The notes below the pieces were generated by a model. It worked only from the letters and a program-made list of their open reading frames with translations, made no database searches and had not been told where the DNA came from. Positions 51,575 to 60,817 of a stretch of 64,000 bases of DNA are shown in pieces (the stretch's first letter is position 1; each line of letters starts with the position of its first letter). The stretch is from an uncultured bacterium (lineage in GTDB: Bacteria; Cyanobacteriota; Vampirovibrionia; Gastranaerophilales; Gastranaerophilaceae): positions 4,844 to 68,843 of the forward strand of contig CACZCH010000009.1 of the NCBI GenBank assembly GCA_902779645.1, written 5' to 3'. A program made the position numbers and the translations under genes.

Positions 51575-51618
51575 TATATAATATTACTAAATCACAAATC
51601 AAAGGAAAAATTTTATAA

Positions 51619-52704
51619 ATGGGTAACGAAGCAGCTGAAAGAACAGAAGAAGCCACCACCCGAAGACGGCAAAAAGAGCGTGAAAAAGGTAATGTATCCA
51701 AAAGCAGAGATATGGATGCAGCTCTTGTCATGATTGCAGGTGTAGCTCTTATGGGTGTATTTGCGAAATTCATGGGTGAAATTATTTTAAATATGATGCG
51801 AGATACTTTTTCAAACCTTCATTATGCAAAAGATATTGATATAAACAACTTTTTAGGTGTATTACTTCCTTATTTCCAAAAGTTGGGATTTATATTATTA
51901 CCGTTTTTTGTATTGCTTGTTATTATTACAATAATTGTTATAAGGATGGATGTTGGACAAGTTTTTGCTTTAGAAAAAATAAAATTTAATTTAAAAAATC
52001 TTGCTCCGAACAAAATGCTTCAAAATGCAAAAAGAATGTTTAATCCGTTTGAGCCAAGATCGCTTGTAGAATTGGCAAAATCTATAATAAAAATTATAGT
52101 TGTAGGTTCTTGCGGTTATTCAGCTATTAATGCAAGAAAAGCTGATTTGATGGGGCTAATTGGACTTGATCCTGTAACCGCACTTCATGTTATTTTATCT
52201 ATTCTTATAAACATGATTATAAACATGTGCTTAGCTATGCTTATACTAGGTTATATAGATAAAAAATATCAGCATTATGAGTATGAAAAATCGATTAAGA
52301 TGACAAAACAAGAAGTAAAAGACGAGCAAAAGGATATTGAAGGAGACCCTAAAGTTAAGGCAAGAATAAAATCCATACAAATGCAAATGGCACGTCAAAG
52401 AATGATGTCATCAGTGCCTGAATCTGATGTTGTAGTTACTAACCCAACGCACTATGCTGTTGCAATAAAGTATGACAAAACAAAAGCTCCGGCTCCTATT
52501 GTAACCGCAAAAGGTGTTGATTATCTTGCATTTCAGATTAGAGAAATTGCAAAAGCAAATAATGTTCCGATAGTTGAAAATAGACCCGTTGCGAGAGCTT
52601 TGTATAATAATGTTCCTTTAGATGGCATGATTCCTACTGATTTATATGTAGCTGTATCAGAAATTTTAGCTTATGTTTACAGATTAAAAAATGAAAATTC
52701 ATAA
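51619..52704 (+). CDS. flhB: export switch protein FlhB
   Basis: The 361-residue protein has four membrane segments and the cytosolic domain with the autocleavage motif NPTH (275-278), essential for substrate switching from rod/hook to filament types. It begins ERTEEATTRRRQKEREKGNV, as usual. AAAGGAAAA precedes the ATG. Later genes such as flagellin are not in the window. Confidence 0.95.
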   Translation: MGNEAAERTEEATTRRRQKEREKGNVSKSRDMDAALVMIAGVALMGVFAKFMGEIILNMMRDTFSNLHYAKDIDINNFLGVLLPYFQKLGFILLPFFVLLVIITIIVIRMDVGQVFALEKIKFNLKNLAPNKMLQNAKRMFNPFEPRSLVELAKSIIKIIVVGSCGYSAINARKADLMGLIGLDPVTALHVILSILINMIINMCLAMLILGYIDKKYQHYEYEKSIKMTKQEVKDEQKDIEGDPKVKARIKSIQMQMARQRMMSSVPESDVVVTNPTHYAVAIKYDKTKAPAPIVTAKGVDYLAFQIREIAKANNVPIVENRPVARALYNNVPLDGMIPTDLYVAVSEILAYVYRLKNENS

Positions 52705-52788
52705 ATAATGCGCCTATTTAAGTTATAAATATATTGTTACAACTTGTTTTTTTCTCCAAAATAATGGTATTATATAAGTGGTGGAGAG

Positions 52789-54885
52789 ATGGAATTAGGT
52801 AAGTTATCTAAAATATTGAAAAATAACGATATTGTCCTTGCAATAGGCTTGGTCATTATTGTCGTTATGATGGTTATTCCAATCCCTGCGCCTTTTTTGG
52901 ATTTACTTTTAACTGTTAATATATCTCTTGCGGTAGTTATTCTTTTAGTTTGTTTATATACTCAAGAACCGCTTGACTATTCATCTTTCCCGACAGTACT
53001 TTTGATTGCAACACTATTTCGTTTAGGCTTGAACGTCAGCTCCACCAGACTTATCTTACTCAACGGTCAAGCCGGAAACGTTATAAGCTCATTTGGAGAG
53101 TTTGTTGTCGGAGGTAATTATGTTGTCGGTGCAGTTATTTTCTGTATCCTTGTATTAATCAATTTTATGGTTATTACAGGTGGTGCTACTCGTGTTGCTG
53201 AAGTATCAGCTCGTTTTACGTTGGATAAAATGCCTGGTAAACAATTAAGTATTGACGCGGATTTGAACTCCGGATTGATAGATGAAGAACAAGCTAAAGA
53301 AAGACGAAAAAAACTGGAAAGAGAAACTGATTTTTACGGTACTATGGACGGTGCTTCAAAGTTTGTTAAAGGTGATGCAACTGCAGGTATTGTAATCACA
53401 ATCATTAATATTGTCGGTGGTTTGATAATTGGTGTAATCCAGCTTCATATGGATATAACACAAGCGCTAGGGACTTATACAATTTTAACAGTTGGTGACG
53501 GCTTGGTTTCTCAGATACCGGCGCTTCTTATATCTACTGCAACAGGTTTGATTGTATCAAGAGCATCCGGGAAAGATGAATCTCTTTCAGTAGATATTAA
53601 AAATGAAATGTTTTCTGATCCCAGAGTCCTTGGTGTTGTAGCAGGCTTGCTCGGATTTATGGGTATAGTTCCAGGGATGCCTACGATACCGTTTCTTACA
53701 ATTGCTTTTGTGGCAGGAGCTTTGGCATATAGAAAATCGAAAGAAAAAGCAGAAGTTGTTGAACAGGCTCAGGCAGAGGCTGCAGAACAAGCTCAACAAG
53801 AAAAACTCGGAAAGAAAGAAAAACGTGCTAAGGCTACACGTGAAAGTGTTATGGAACTTCTTAATGTTGATACTATTGAAATTGAAGTCGGATATAGACT
53901 TGTACAATTGCTTAATGTAGAAATGGGTGGAGACCTTCTTGAACGTATTGCACAAATCAGACGTCAAACGGCTTTAGATTTAGGTATAATTCTTCCATCT
54001 ATACGAGTTAGAGATAATTTGCAACTATCACCGAATTCTTATCAAATAAAACTTAAGGGGGTCCCTCTTGAAACAGGTGATGTTTATCCTGAAAGATATT
54101 TAGCTATGACTGCAGGCGACCCTGTCGGCAATTTGTCTATTAATGGTATACACGCAATAGAACCGGCATTTGGGCTGCCGGCTTTATGGATAGAAGCTAA
54201 AGATAAAGATATTGCCGAAATGTCAGGTTATACTGTTGTATCAGCTTCTGCTGTAATATCTACTCACATAACGGAAGTTATTAAGAAATGTGCATCTGAA
54301 ATTCTTTCCAGATTCGATGTACAACAACTTATTGATAATCTTAAAAAAGAAGTTTCAGAAGATTATGTTAACGATATTATGAAGGATATTACAATTGGTG
54401 ATGTTCAAATTGTTATGCAGAATCTTCTTAAAGAAGGTGTTGCAGTTAGAGACCTTAAAACTATACTTGAAACAATTAGCTTACAGGCTAAGATTAGTAA
54501 ACAGCCTAACTTCCTAACAGAGCATGTCAGAGTCGCGCTTTCCAGAAATATCTGCAAACAAAATCTTGCGGATACGGGTGAATTATATGTAATAACTCTA
54601 TCACCGGATATAGAACAAATTATAGCTAAAGGCGCAAGTCCTGATGGACAAAGTGTATCGCTTGATCCGTCATTTACCAGAAGTATGATGGAACAGATTA
54701 ATTTCGAACTTGAAAAAGCTATAACTGCAACCGGAAATCAACCTGTAATTCTTTGCCAAGCTCCTATAAGATTCTTATTTAGAAGACTTATCGAAAGAGC
54801 TTATCCGCAAATCGCAGTCATGTCTTATGCGGAAATTAATCCGAGTGTTAAGGTTAAATCCGTTGGTATGGTAAAAATTCAATAA
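52789..54885 (+). CDS. flhA: export gate protein FlhA
   Basis: The 698-residue protein has an eight-segment membrane domain (about 15-310) with the FHIPEP-type sequence FRLGLNVSSTRLILLNG and GDGLVSQIPALLISTATGLI. The large cytosolic domain (about 350-690) binds chaperone-substrate complexes. A charged linker (325-350) precedes it. It is a core part of flagellar or type III secretion. GGTGGAGAG precedes the ATG. Confidence 0.95.
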   Translation: MELGKLSKILKNNDIVLAIGLVIIVVMMVIPIPAPFLDLLLTVNISLAVVILLVCLYTQEPLDYSSFPTVLLIATLFRLGLNVSSTRLILLNGQAGNVISSFGEFVVGGNYVVGAVIFCILVLINFMVITGGATRVAEVSARFTLDKMPGKQLSIDADLNSGLIDEEQAKERRKKLERETDFYGTMDGASKFVKGDATAGIVITIINIVGGLIIGVIQLHMDITQALGTYTILTVGDGLVSQIPALLISTATGLIVSRASGKDESLSVDIKNEMFSDPRVLGVVAGLLGFMGIVPGMPTIPFLTIAFVAGALAYRKSKEKAEVVEQAQAEAAEQAQQEKLGKKEKRAKATRESVMELLNVDTIEIEVGYRLVQLLNVEMGGDLLERIAQIRRQTALDLGIILPSIRVRDNLQLSPNSYQIKLKGVPLETGDVYPERYLAMTAGDPVGNLSINGIHAIEPAFGLPALWIEAKDKDIAEMSGYTVVSASAVISTHITEVIKKCASEILSRFDVQQLIDNLKKEVSEDYVNDIMKDITIGDVQIVMQNLLKEGVAVRDLKTILETISLQAKISKQPNFLTEHVRVALSRNICKQNLADTGELYVITLSPDIEQIIAKGASPDGQSVSLDPSFTRSMMEQINFELEKAITATGNQPVILCQAPIRFLFRRLIERAYPQIAVMSYAEINPSVKVKSVGMVKIQ

Positions 54886-54903
54886 TAAAAAGAAAGGAAA
54901 TAT

Positions 54904-55497
54904 ATGAGAGAGCTTGTAAAAAATGAACAATTGGTAACAATAGTACCTCAAGATTTTAAAAACACTAACAAGGGCACCGTTCTTGATGTATCAATGGAAG
55001 GTTTTAGAATGAAGCTTATATATAAGCCGGAAGGGTTGCTTGTAAATCATATCTGTGATTTTTATTCCTTGACAGATAACGGTTATTTGTATTTTGAATC
55101 ATATATTCAAGCTCTTGACGGCAATATAGTTACTATTGCCAATCCGGTTAAGCACAGATTCCTTCAAAGACGTAAGTTTACACGTATTAAATTCTTGGAG
55201 AATCTTGTTTTGACTTATGATGATGAGTCACATAATGTAAGAACATTAGATTTATCGGCTGGCGGTATGAAAATTACTTCTGATGATAATATTGATATGG
55301 AAAAAGAATACAACGTGATTATCAAATTAAGCGATGAACAGGAAGTTAAGTGCAGATATCAGCTTATAAGAGTTGAAAAAAATGATAACGGAAAGTATAT
55401 AATATCCGGTAGCTTCACGCATTTAAATAACATTGATAAAATGACTCTTGTTCAATTCTGTATGAAAAAAGATATGGAAACTTTTAACAAAAAATAG
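54904..55497 (+). CDS. PilZ domain protein (YcgR-like)
   Basis: The 197-residue protein has an N-terminal YcgR-like domain (1-90) and a PilZ domain (about 90-190). The c-di-GMP ligand signature is present: RRKFTRI (about 90-96) and DLSAGGMKI (about 122-130). YcgR-type proteins bind cyclic-di-GMP and slow or stop flagella, or regulate export. It lies 18 bp after flhA with AAAGGAAA, so it belongs to the export operon. This ties the HD-GYP enzyme at 35361 to the export genes at the level of a common messenger. Confidence 0.9.
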   Translation: MRELVKNEQLVTIVPQDFKNTNKGTVLDVSMEGFRMKLIYKPEGLLVNHICDFYSLTDNGYLYFESYIQALDGNIVTIANPVKHRFLQRRKFTRIKFLENLVLTYDDESHNVRTLDLSAGGMKITSDDNIDMEKEYNVIIKLSDEQEVKCRYQLIRVEKNDNGKYIISGSFTHLNNIDKMTLVQFCMKKDMETFNKK

Positions 55498-55507
55498 GTA
55501 AGATTTA

Positions 55508-55849
55508 ATGAACTATACGGAAAATATAAAAAAATTCTTTGTGTCTATAACAATTTTAGTAATTGGTTCTATATGCTTGGTAAGAATAGGTTCAATTGAT
55601 ATGCATTCGATATGTGCAACTGCTGTAATTTTAGTTCCGGCAATTGTCATTATGGGATATTTGGGACAGCGTATCGGCGAGATAGTAGATAATCCTAAAA
55701 ACAGAGCTGACGCAGATTATAAGATTGCAGTATTAAATGCTTTGAAAAAAATGGATAAATCTATAACATTACAGGAGCTTAACGAAAAGCTTACTAAGCA
55801 GGTAGCCGAACCTGATTTGCCGGATGAAACTGATGATGTTGATGAATAG
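55508..55849 (+). CDS. 113-aa membrane protein after pilZ
   Basis: The protein has two membrane segments (about 12-28 and 35-55) and an acidic, helical C-terminal tail. It begins MNYTENIKKFFVSITILVIG. It starts ten bases after the PilZ gene stop with GGTAAG upstream, so it is the last gene of the fliPQR-flhBA operon. I do not recognise the family. A role in anchoring or motor function is unproven. Confidence 0.7.
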   Translation: MNYTENIKKFFVSITILVIGSICLVRIGSIDMHSICATAVILVPAIVIMGYLGQRIGEIVDNPKNRADADYKIAVLNALKKMDKSITLQELNEKLTKQVAEPDLPDETDDVDE

Positions 55850-55979
55850 AATATAATATCGCAGTTTTTTTATGATAATATTGTAGATGGCTAAGAGATG
55901 AATTTATTCGCTAATAACGGATAGTATTATTGATAATAATAAAGGGTGGTTTATTATTTCCCCCTTGAGAGGAGTATAA

Positions 55980-58466
55980 ATGAAAGAAGCATATTTCCCG
56001 CAAGAAATAGAAAAAAGATGGCAGAAAGTATGGGAGGAAAATCACTCTTTTCATACGCCTGATAATAGTGATAAACCTAAATATTACGCACTTTCGATGT
56101 TCCCGTATCCATCAGGGAAACTACACATGGGACACGTTAGAAATTATACTATAACGGATGTCATTGCAAGATTTAAGAAGATGCAAGGATTTAACGTACT
56201 ACATCCAATCGGCTGGGACAGTTTTGGGCTTCCTGCTGAAAATGCTGCAATGAAGCATGGTGCTGACCCTGCGAAATGGACTGACGAAAATATTGCATAT
56301 ATGACTAAACAGCTTAAAATGCTCGGCCTTTCTTATGATTGGCAAAGAGAAGTTACTACTTGTAAGCCAGAATACTACAAATGGACTCAATGGTTATTCT
56401 TACAACTTTACAAAAAAGGACTTGCATACAAAAAAGAAGCAGCAGTTAATTGGTGTGATACTTGCGGAACAGTTCTTGCAAATGAACAGGTAATTGATGG
56501 TAAGTGCTGGAGATGTGACAGCGTTGTAGAAAAGAAATTCCTTTCTCAATGGTTTTTCAAAATTACAGAATACGCAGACCAATTATTAGAAGACTTAGAA
56601 AAACTTCCCGGCTGGGGGGATAATGTAAAAACAATGCAGGCAAACTGGATTGGAAAATCTCATGGCGCAATTTTCAGATTTAAAGTTAAAGAAATTGACG
56701 GACTTGAAGTGCCTGTATATACAACCCGTCCTGACACGGTTCACGGTATAACATATTTAGTAGTCGCACCTGAATACAAAGATATAGAAAAACTTACGAC
56801 ACCTGAAAATAAAAAGGCTGTTGAAGAATACAGAGCAAATGCCCGTAAAATGACGGAGATTGAAAGACTTTCAACTGACAGAGTTAAAACGGGAGTTCCG
56901 CTCGGTACTCATTGTATAAATCCGTTTACGGGAGAAGAATTCCCACTTTGGACTGCGGATTATGCACTTGTAGAATACGGAACTGGTGCTGTAATGGCAG
57001 TTCCGACACACGATACAAGAGATTTCGATTTCGCTAAGAAGTATAATTTACCGTTAAAAGTAGTTATACAAAATCCTGACAATCCTTCTGACTGCAAAGA
57101 GGAAGCATATACAGAAGAAGGTATTTTGATTAATTCTAAAGAATTTAACGGAATGAAAAATACCGACGCTAAAAAAGCTATAACTCAAAAAGCTGTTGAT
57201 GGTGGATTTGGTGAATTTAAAACTCAATATAGATTAAGAGACTGGTTAATCTCTCGTCAAAGATATTGGGGAGCTCCTATCCCTGTTGTATACTGCGACA
57301 AGTGTGGAATTGTTCCTGAAAAAGAAGAAAATCTTCCTGTAATGCTGCCGACTGATGTTGATTTTTCAGTTGTTGGTAAGTCACCGATTACGACTTCAAA
57401 AACATTTAAAGATACCACCTGCCCTATTTGTGGAGGACATGCAACAAGAGAAATGGATACAATGGATACGTTTGTATGCTCCAGCTGGTATTATTTAAGA
57501 TATTCAGACGCAAGAAACAGTAACAAGTGTTTTGATAAGGACTTGGTCAATAAATGGCTTCCCGTAGACCAATACGTAGGTGGTATTGAACACGCAATAC
57601 TTCACCTGCTTTATTCAAGATTCTTTACTAAAGCACTTAGAGATTGCGGGCTTTTAGATTTTGATGAACCGTTTAAAAACTTATTAACTCAAGGCATGGT
57701 TCTTAAAGACGGCTCAAAAATGTCAAAATCTAAAGGAAACACAGTTGACCCTGATGAAATATTTGAAAACTTTGGAGCAGATACTGCAAGGTTGTTTATT
57801 CTTTCTGATTCGCCTCCGGCAAGAGATTTTGACTGGTCTGACGCAGGTGTCGAAGGCTGTTATAAGTTCTTAAACAGAGTTTGGAGACTCGTTAGTGAAG
57901 GTGTAAATAAGGGAGATATTCTTAAGGATTACAAATTCTCTTTCCCGCTATCCCGTGAAAATGACGATTTAGTAAGAACTGTTCACATTGCGATAAAAGT
58001 GATTACAAACGATATCTCAAATGACTTCCAGTTTAATACTGTAATTTCTAAATACAGAGAACTTACAAATGCTATATATGATTGGCGCGGTAAGAAAAAA
58101 GAATTAACAGGCGAGGATAAAAACGTATTTAGTTTTGCTGTTGAATCGCTTGTTAAGCTTATGTCGCCGGTTACTGTACATATGTCTGAAGAAATTTGGA
58201 AAGAGCTTGGTCATAACGGTTCTATTCATGAAACAGAGTGGTGTGAGTGGGATGAAAACCTTGCTAAAGCAAGCAAAATTACACTTGTTGTCCAAATTAA
58301 CGGTAAAGTAAAAGACAAAGTTGAAGTTGACGAAGGTGTGACTGATGAGCAATTAAAGACAATTGCCTTATCAACTGAAAAAATAAAAGAATTAACTGAA
58401 GGAAAAGAGATTGTTAAAACGATTGTGGTTCCTAAGAAACTTGTTAATATAGTTGTTAAAGGTTAA
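55980..58466 (+). CDS. leuS: leucyl-tRNA synthetase
   Basis: The 828-residue class I synthetase has HMGH (49-52) in FPYPSGKLHMGHVRN, the KMSKS motif in DGSKMSKSKGNTVDP (about 578), the CP1 editing domain (about 220-415) and the C-terminal anticodon and LeuRS-specific region. It attaches leucine to tRNA-Leu. AGGAG precedes the ATG. A T-box was considered but is not convincing. Confidence 0.97.
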   Translation: MKEAYFPQEIEKRWQKVWEENHSFHTPDNSDKPKYYALSMFPYPSGKLHMGHVRNYTITDVIARFKKMQGFNVLHPIGWDSFGLPAENAAMKHGADPAKWTDENIAYMTKQLKMLGLSYDWQREVTTCKPEYYKWTQWLFLQLYKKGLAYKKEAAVNWCDTCGTVLANEQVIDGKCWRCDSVVEKKFLSQWFFKITEYADQLLEDLEKLPGWGDNVKTMQANWIGKSHGAIFRFKVKEIDGLEVPVYTTRPDTVHGITYLVVAPEYKDIEKLTTPENKKAVEEYRANARKMTEIERLSTDRVKTGVPLGTHCINPFTGEEFPLWTADYALVEYGTGAVMAVPTHDTRDFDFAKKYNLPLKVVIQNPDNPSDCKEEAYTEEGILINSKEFNGMKNTDAKKAITQKAVDGGFGEFKTQYRLRDWLISRQRYWGAPIPVVYCDKCGIVPEKEENLPVMLPTDVDFSVVGKSPITTSKTFKDTTCPICGGHATREMDTMDTFVCSSWYYLRYSDARNSNKCFDKDLVNKWLPVDQYVGGIEHAILHLLYSRFFTKALRDCGLLDFDEPFKNLLTQGMVLKDGSKMSKSKGNTVDPDEIFENFGADTARLFILSDSPPARDFDWSDAGVEGCYKFLNRVWRLVSEGVNKGDILKDYKFSFPLSRENDDLVRTVHIAIKVITNDISNDFQFNTVISKYRELTNAIYDWRGKKKELTGEDKNVFSFAVESLVKLMSPVTVHMSEEIWKELGHNGSIHETEWCEWDENLAKASKITLVVQINGKVKDKVEVDEGVTDEQLKTIALSTEKIKELTEGKEIVKTIVVPKKLVNIVVKG

Positions 58467-58482
58467 TTTAAATATTAAGTAA

Positions 58483-58522
58483 AAATAGCGTCAGTAAAAA
58501 TTTACTACTGGCGTTATTTTTT
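58483..58522 (+). terminator. terminator after leuS
   Basis: AATAGCGTCAGTA pairs with TACTGGCGTTATT with two G-T or mismatched steps, followed by Ts. Confidence 0.8.
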
Positions 58523-58573
58523 ATAATTAAATTGCAGTAAAAAATATTTTGTGATATTATACCGATGTTGCCT

Positions 58574-58603
58574 AAAAACAAACTAGGGCGATTGGCGCAG
58601 TTG
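58574..58603. repeat. direct repeat of tRNA-Val 5' half, copy 1
   Basis: Thirty bases here match the 29-30 bases that lead into and begin tRNA-Val (58673-58701), 98 bp apart. The intervening 70 bp hold a 9-bp hairpin (AGAAAATCC/GGATTTTCT) and a GTAGC/GCTAC hairpin. Confidence 0.8.
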
Positions 58604-58683
58604 ACTCTGCCGAAGAAAATCCGAACCATTGAGGATTTTCTGAGAGGTAGCACGAAGTGCGCTACAAGTCGGAAAACAAACTA

Positions 58684-58759
58684 GGGCGATTGGCGCAGTT
58701 GGTAGCGCACTTGAACGACATTCAAGGGGTCACAAGTTCGAGCCTTGTATCGCCCACCA
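58684..58759 (+). tRNA. trnV: tRNA-Val (GAC), CCA encoded, C33
   Basis: The acceptor GGGCGAT/ATCGCCC and T arm ACAAG-TTCGAGC-CTTGT are perfect, and CCA is encoded. The anticodon stem CTTGA/TCAAG leaves loop ACGACAT, so the anticodon is GAC. Position 33 is C, whereas U33 is almost universal. Identity elements A35, C36 and A73 for valine are present. The 5' half is duplicated 98 bp upstream. Confidence 0.88.
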
Positions 58760-58788
58760 TTTATTAATTCGCATCTTAAGGAGGTTAT

Positions 58789-59091
58789 ATGAAGATTTAT
58801 CCAATTAGCAGTGTTCAGTCGAATACATTTAAAGGTTCACTTCCTATCAACGGTGGTGGTGGAGTAATCGTTGAGACAGGAAGAGAATATGCGGAAAAAA
58901 TGGCAGCTAAGGCCGCAGCTAAAACAGCAGCTTCAAGTAGTTTTAGCATATTTGGCTGGTTTGCAGCTGTAATAGCCGGCGGTGCATTATTAGCTCACAT
59001 GCACGATAATTATATTAACGAAAATTTGCAAGATGATAAACCGTTATATGATGACGATACATTTGCAGCAAGAGAAGTAATGTACGTATAA
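58789..59091 (+). CDS. 100-aa protein with FKG N terminus and one membrane segment
   Basis: The protein begins MKIYPISSVQSNTFKGSLP, with FKG at 14-16, then a glycine run, an Ala/Lys-rich helix and one membrane segment (about 55-69, GWFAAVIAGGALLAHM). The C-terminal tail is acidic. AAGGAGG precedes the ATG. The N-terminal FKG resembles the FKS/FKA starts at 9427 and 47464. It is a single gene between tRNA-Val and HU. I do not recognise the family. Confidence 0.65.
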   Translation: MKIYPISSVQSNTFKGSLPINGGGGVIVETGREYAEKMAAKAAAKTAASSSFSIFGWFAAVIAGGALLAHMHDNYINENLQDDKPLYDDDTFAAREVMYV

Positions 59092-59104
59092 TAAATATGA
59101 TAAT

Positions 59105-59148
59105 AAAAAACGGTAGTGCAATAGATAACTTTCACTACCGTTTTTTTT
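59105..59148 (+). terminator. terminator of the 100-aa gene
   Basis: AAAAAACGGTAGTG and CACTACCGTTTTTT pair around a 14-base loop with T tail. Confidence 0.92.
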
Positions 59149-59185
59149 ATGAATTTTTAAGTATTGTAAAGTTTTGATAAAAAGC

Positions 59186-59213
59186 TTGCAATAAATAATA
59201 AAATGAGTATAAT
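59186..59213 (+). promoter_or_regulatory. promoter of the HU gene
   Basis: TTGCAA and TATAAT are 16 bases apart. The untranslated leader to the HU ATG (59335) is about 115 bases, unusually long for this window. Confidence 0.65.
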
Positions 59214-59334
59214 AGAGAGCATAGAGGGTAATAAACGCTTGAAAGAGAGGGAAATGAGAGGTTTTTAGCCGTTCTGACTACCGCAAATCAAGTATTTACT
59301 CCAAGTTAGTAGAAAAGTGTATAGGAGATTTATC

Positions 59335-59607
59335 ATGAACAAAGAAGAATTGGTAAAAGAAATTTCAAAAAAGACTAAATTGTCTCAAAAAATTTCATCT
59401 GATGTATTATCAGCTACATTAGACATCATCCAAAAAACAGTTGCTAAAGGCAAAAAAGTAACTTTAGTTGGTTTTGGTACTTGGGAAGCTCGTAAGAGAG
59501 CTGCTAGAATCGGCAGAAACCCACAAACTGGTAAAGAACTTAAGATTGCTGCTAAGACAGTTCCTGCTTTCTCAGCTGGTAAATCATTCAAAGAACTTGT
59601 AAAATAG
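59335..59607 (+). CDS. hup: HU family DNA-binding protein
   Basis: The 90-residue histone-like protein has the HU fold: MNKEELVKEISKKT, FGTWEARKRAARIGRNPQTG (DNA-binding arm) and the C-terminal FSAGKSFKELV. I chose ATG 59335, with GGAGAT upstream, over an in-frame ATG six codons earlier. It bends and compacts DNA. The long leader may be regulated. Confidence 0.95.
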   Translation: MNKEELVKEISKKTKLSQKISSDVLSATLDIIQKTVAKGKKVTLVGFGTWEARKRAARIGRNPQTGKELKIAAKTVPAFSAGKSFKELVK

Positions 59608-59635
59608 TTTCTTTTAACAATTTATTCAAGTTTAT

Positions 59636-59666
59636 GACCGGTATTCGTTTGAATACCGGTCTTTTT
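59636..59666 (+). terminator. terminator after HU
   Basis: GACCGGTATTC and GAATACCGGTC pair perfectly around GTTT, followed by Ts. Confidence 0.95.
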
Positions 59667-59670
59667 AATC

Positions 59671-59694
59671 AAAAAAAACGAGCAAATGCTCGTT
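59671..59694 (-). terminator. terminator of the coiled-coil gene at 59737
   Basis: On the minus strand AACGAGCA-TT-TGCTCGTT is followed by eight Ts, 43 bp past the stop. Confidence 0.85.
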
Positions 59695-59736
59695 AAAATT
59701 TTATAAGATGTAAGATGGGGGTTATAAATGAAATTA

Positions 59737-60668
59737 TTATAAAAGTCCGTTAAGTCTGCTCCAATTGAGATCAGAGTTTGATGCTATTATTATTTTCATT
59801 GCAGTAATTGCATTTCTTTGATTAACGGCAGTTTCGCTATTTTCTTGATTACCAATAAAAGCGTCTATAATTTTGTCTGCATCATCTTGCGTTGCACCTG
59901 TTTGTGGGAAAGATTTTAATGCAGCATTAAATCTGCTTAAATCTTCTGTTTCTTGCTTGATATTATATTTTACTTCATGTGTTAAACTAATACCTTTTAA
60001 TTGATTAATTTCATTCACTAAATTTTCAGCTTCTGCAGCGATTCCTGCAAGTTTTATGCATTCAGCTTGCTTAGTATTAAACTCATTATTTTTATTTACA
60101 ATTTTATCGTTTACTTCACTAATTTCATTATTCTTTTTATTGATTTTGTCTTTAATGCTTTGTAATTTTTCATTCAAAGTATTTAATTGACTATTGTAAT
60201 CATTATCATTACTTTTAGTAGAAGAGAAATTTTTTAATTGATTAATTTTATCTGCAACATTGTTATATTCTGTATTTAAAGCTGATAAATCTGTTTTTAA
60301 ATTATTAAATGATGTATATAATTTATTTAATTCTTTGTTTTGTTTTTCTAAATCTTTATTACCGGATTTTAATTTTTTATACAAATCTTTTTCATTTGAG
60401 ATTCCGGCATTGGTGTACAAATTATTTAATTCTTGTTCTTTAGCATCAATTTTTTTTGTGTTTCAGGATCTAGTTCATCATCTGAACCGCCTTTACCGTC
60501 TGCGTCCCAAGCTTGGAAGAAAATGCTTGCTCCTTGGGTTATTCCGCTGACTAAAAGTTCACCAAAGCCGAATTCACAATTATAATAATTTTGACCATAA
60601 TTAGGTGACACAGTTCTATTACCTGCGTACTTATCGTAATTTTGGTGATTTTGAAGAAATAAACCCAT
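59737..60668 (-). CDS. coiled-coil protein of the shared-promoter regulon, split by an A8 frameshift
   Basis: Frame one starts at 60668 (MGLFLQNHQNY) and stops after 80 codons. Frame two continues in the next frame from the same point and runs to 59737. They join at an eight-A run (60450-60457): the zero frame reads CAA AAA AAA TTG, and a shift of -1 gives KKIDAKEQELNNLYTNAG, continuous with the rest. The A-AAA-AAA heptamer is a classical -1 slippery sequence. The full protein would be 310 residues: a Gly/aromatic head (1-65), then long coiled coils (90-225), polar and Asn/Lys-rich. No signal peptide. Promoter E is 21 bp upstream. Slippage, phase variation or an assembly error are all possible. 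Confidence 0.75.
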
Positions 60669-60688
60669 CGTGCTCTCGCTTTTTTTAT

Positions 60689-60727
60689 CTTACATATATA
60701 TAAAGTATTAATTTTCAAATCAATTTC
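60689..60727 (-). promoter_or_regulatory. shared-motif promoter, copy E
   Basis: On the minus strand GAAATT (60727-60722), 14 bases, then TACTTTATATATATGTAAG, 21 bp before the ATG at 60668. No clear 19-bp operator is seen upstream; only a weak TTTAACA...TTAATAA trace around 60742. Confidence 0.8.
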
Positions 60728-60761
60728 AGAATAATTAAAATGTTTAACATTTCTTAATAAA

Positions 60762-60793
60762 AAAATGACACTCATAATTATGAGTGTCATTTT
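60762..60793 (-). terminator. terminator after ycf23, perfect palindrome
   Basis: AAAATGACACTCATAA followed at once by its reverse complement makes a 32-bp palindrome. On the minus strand it ends in a T run, 25 bp past the ycf23 stop. Being loopless, it could also be a protein-binding site. Confidence 0.75.
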
Positions 60794-60817
60794 AGAGAAA
60801 TGCTTTTTAGAAACTTA

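Noticed and set aside
55850-55979. T-box riboswitch before leuS (AGGGTGG...CCCCCT)
   Set aside because: The leader is only about 130 bases, with no Stem I specifier loop or terminator/antiterminator pair; the GGGTGG resemblance is too short.
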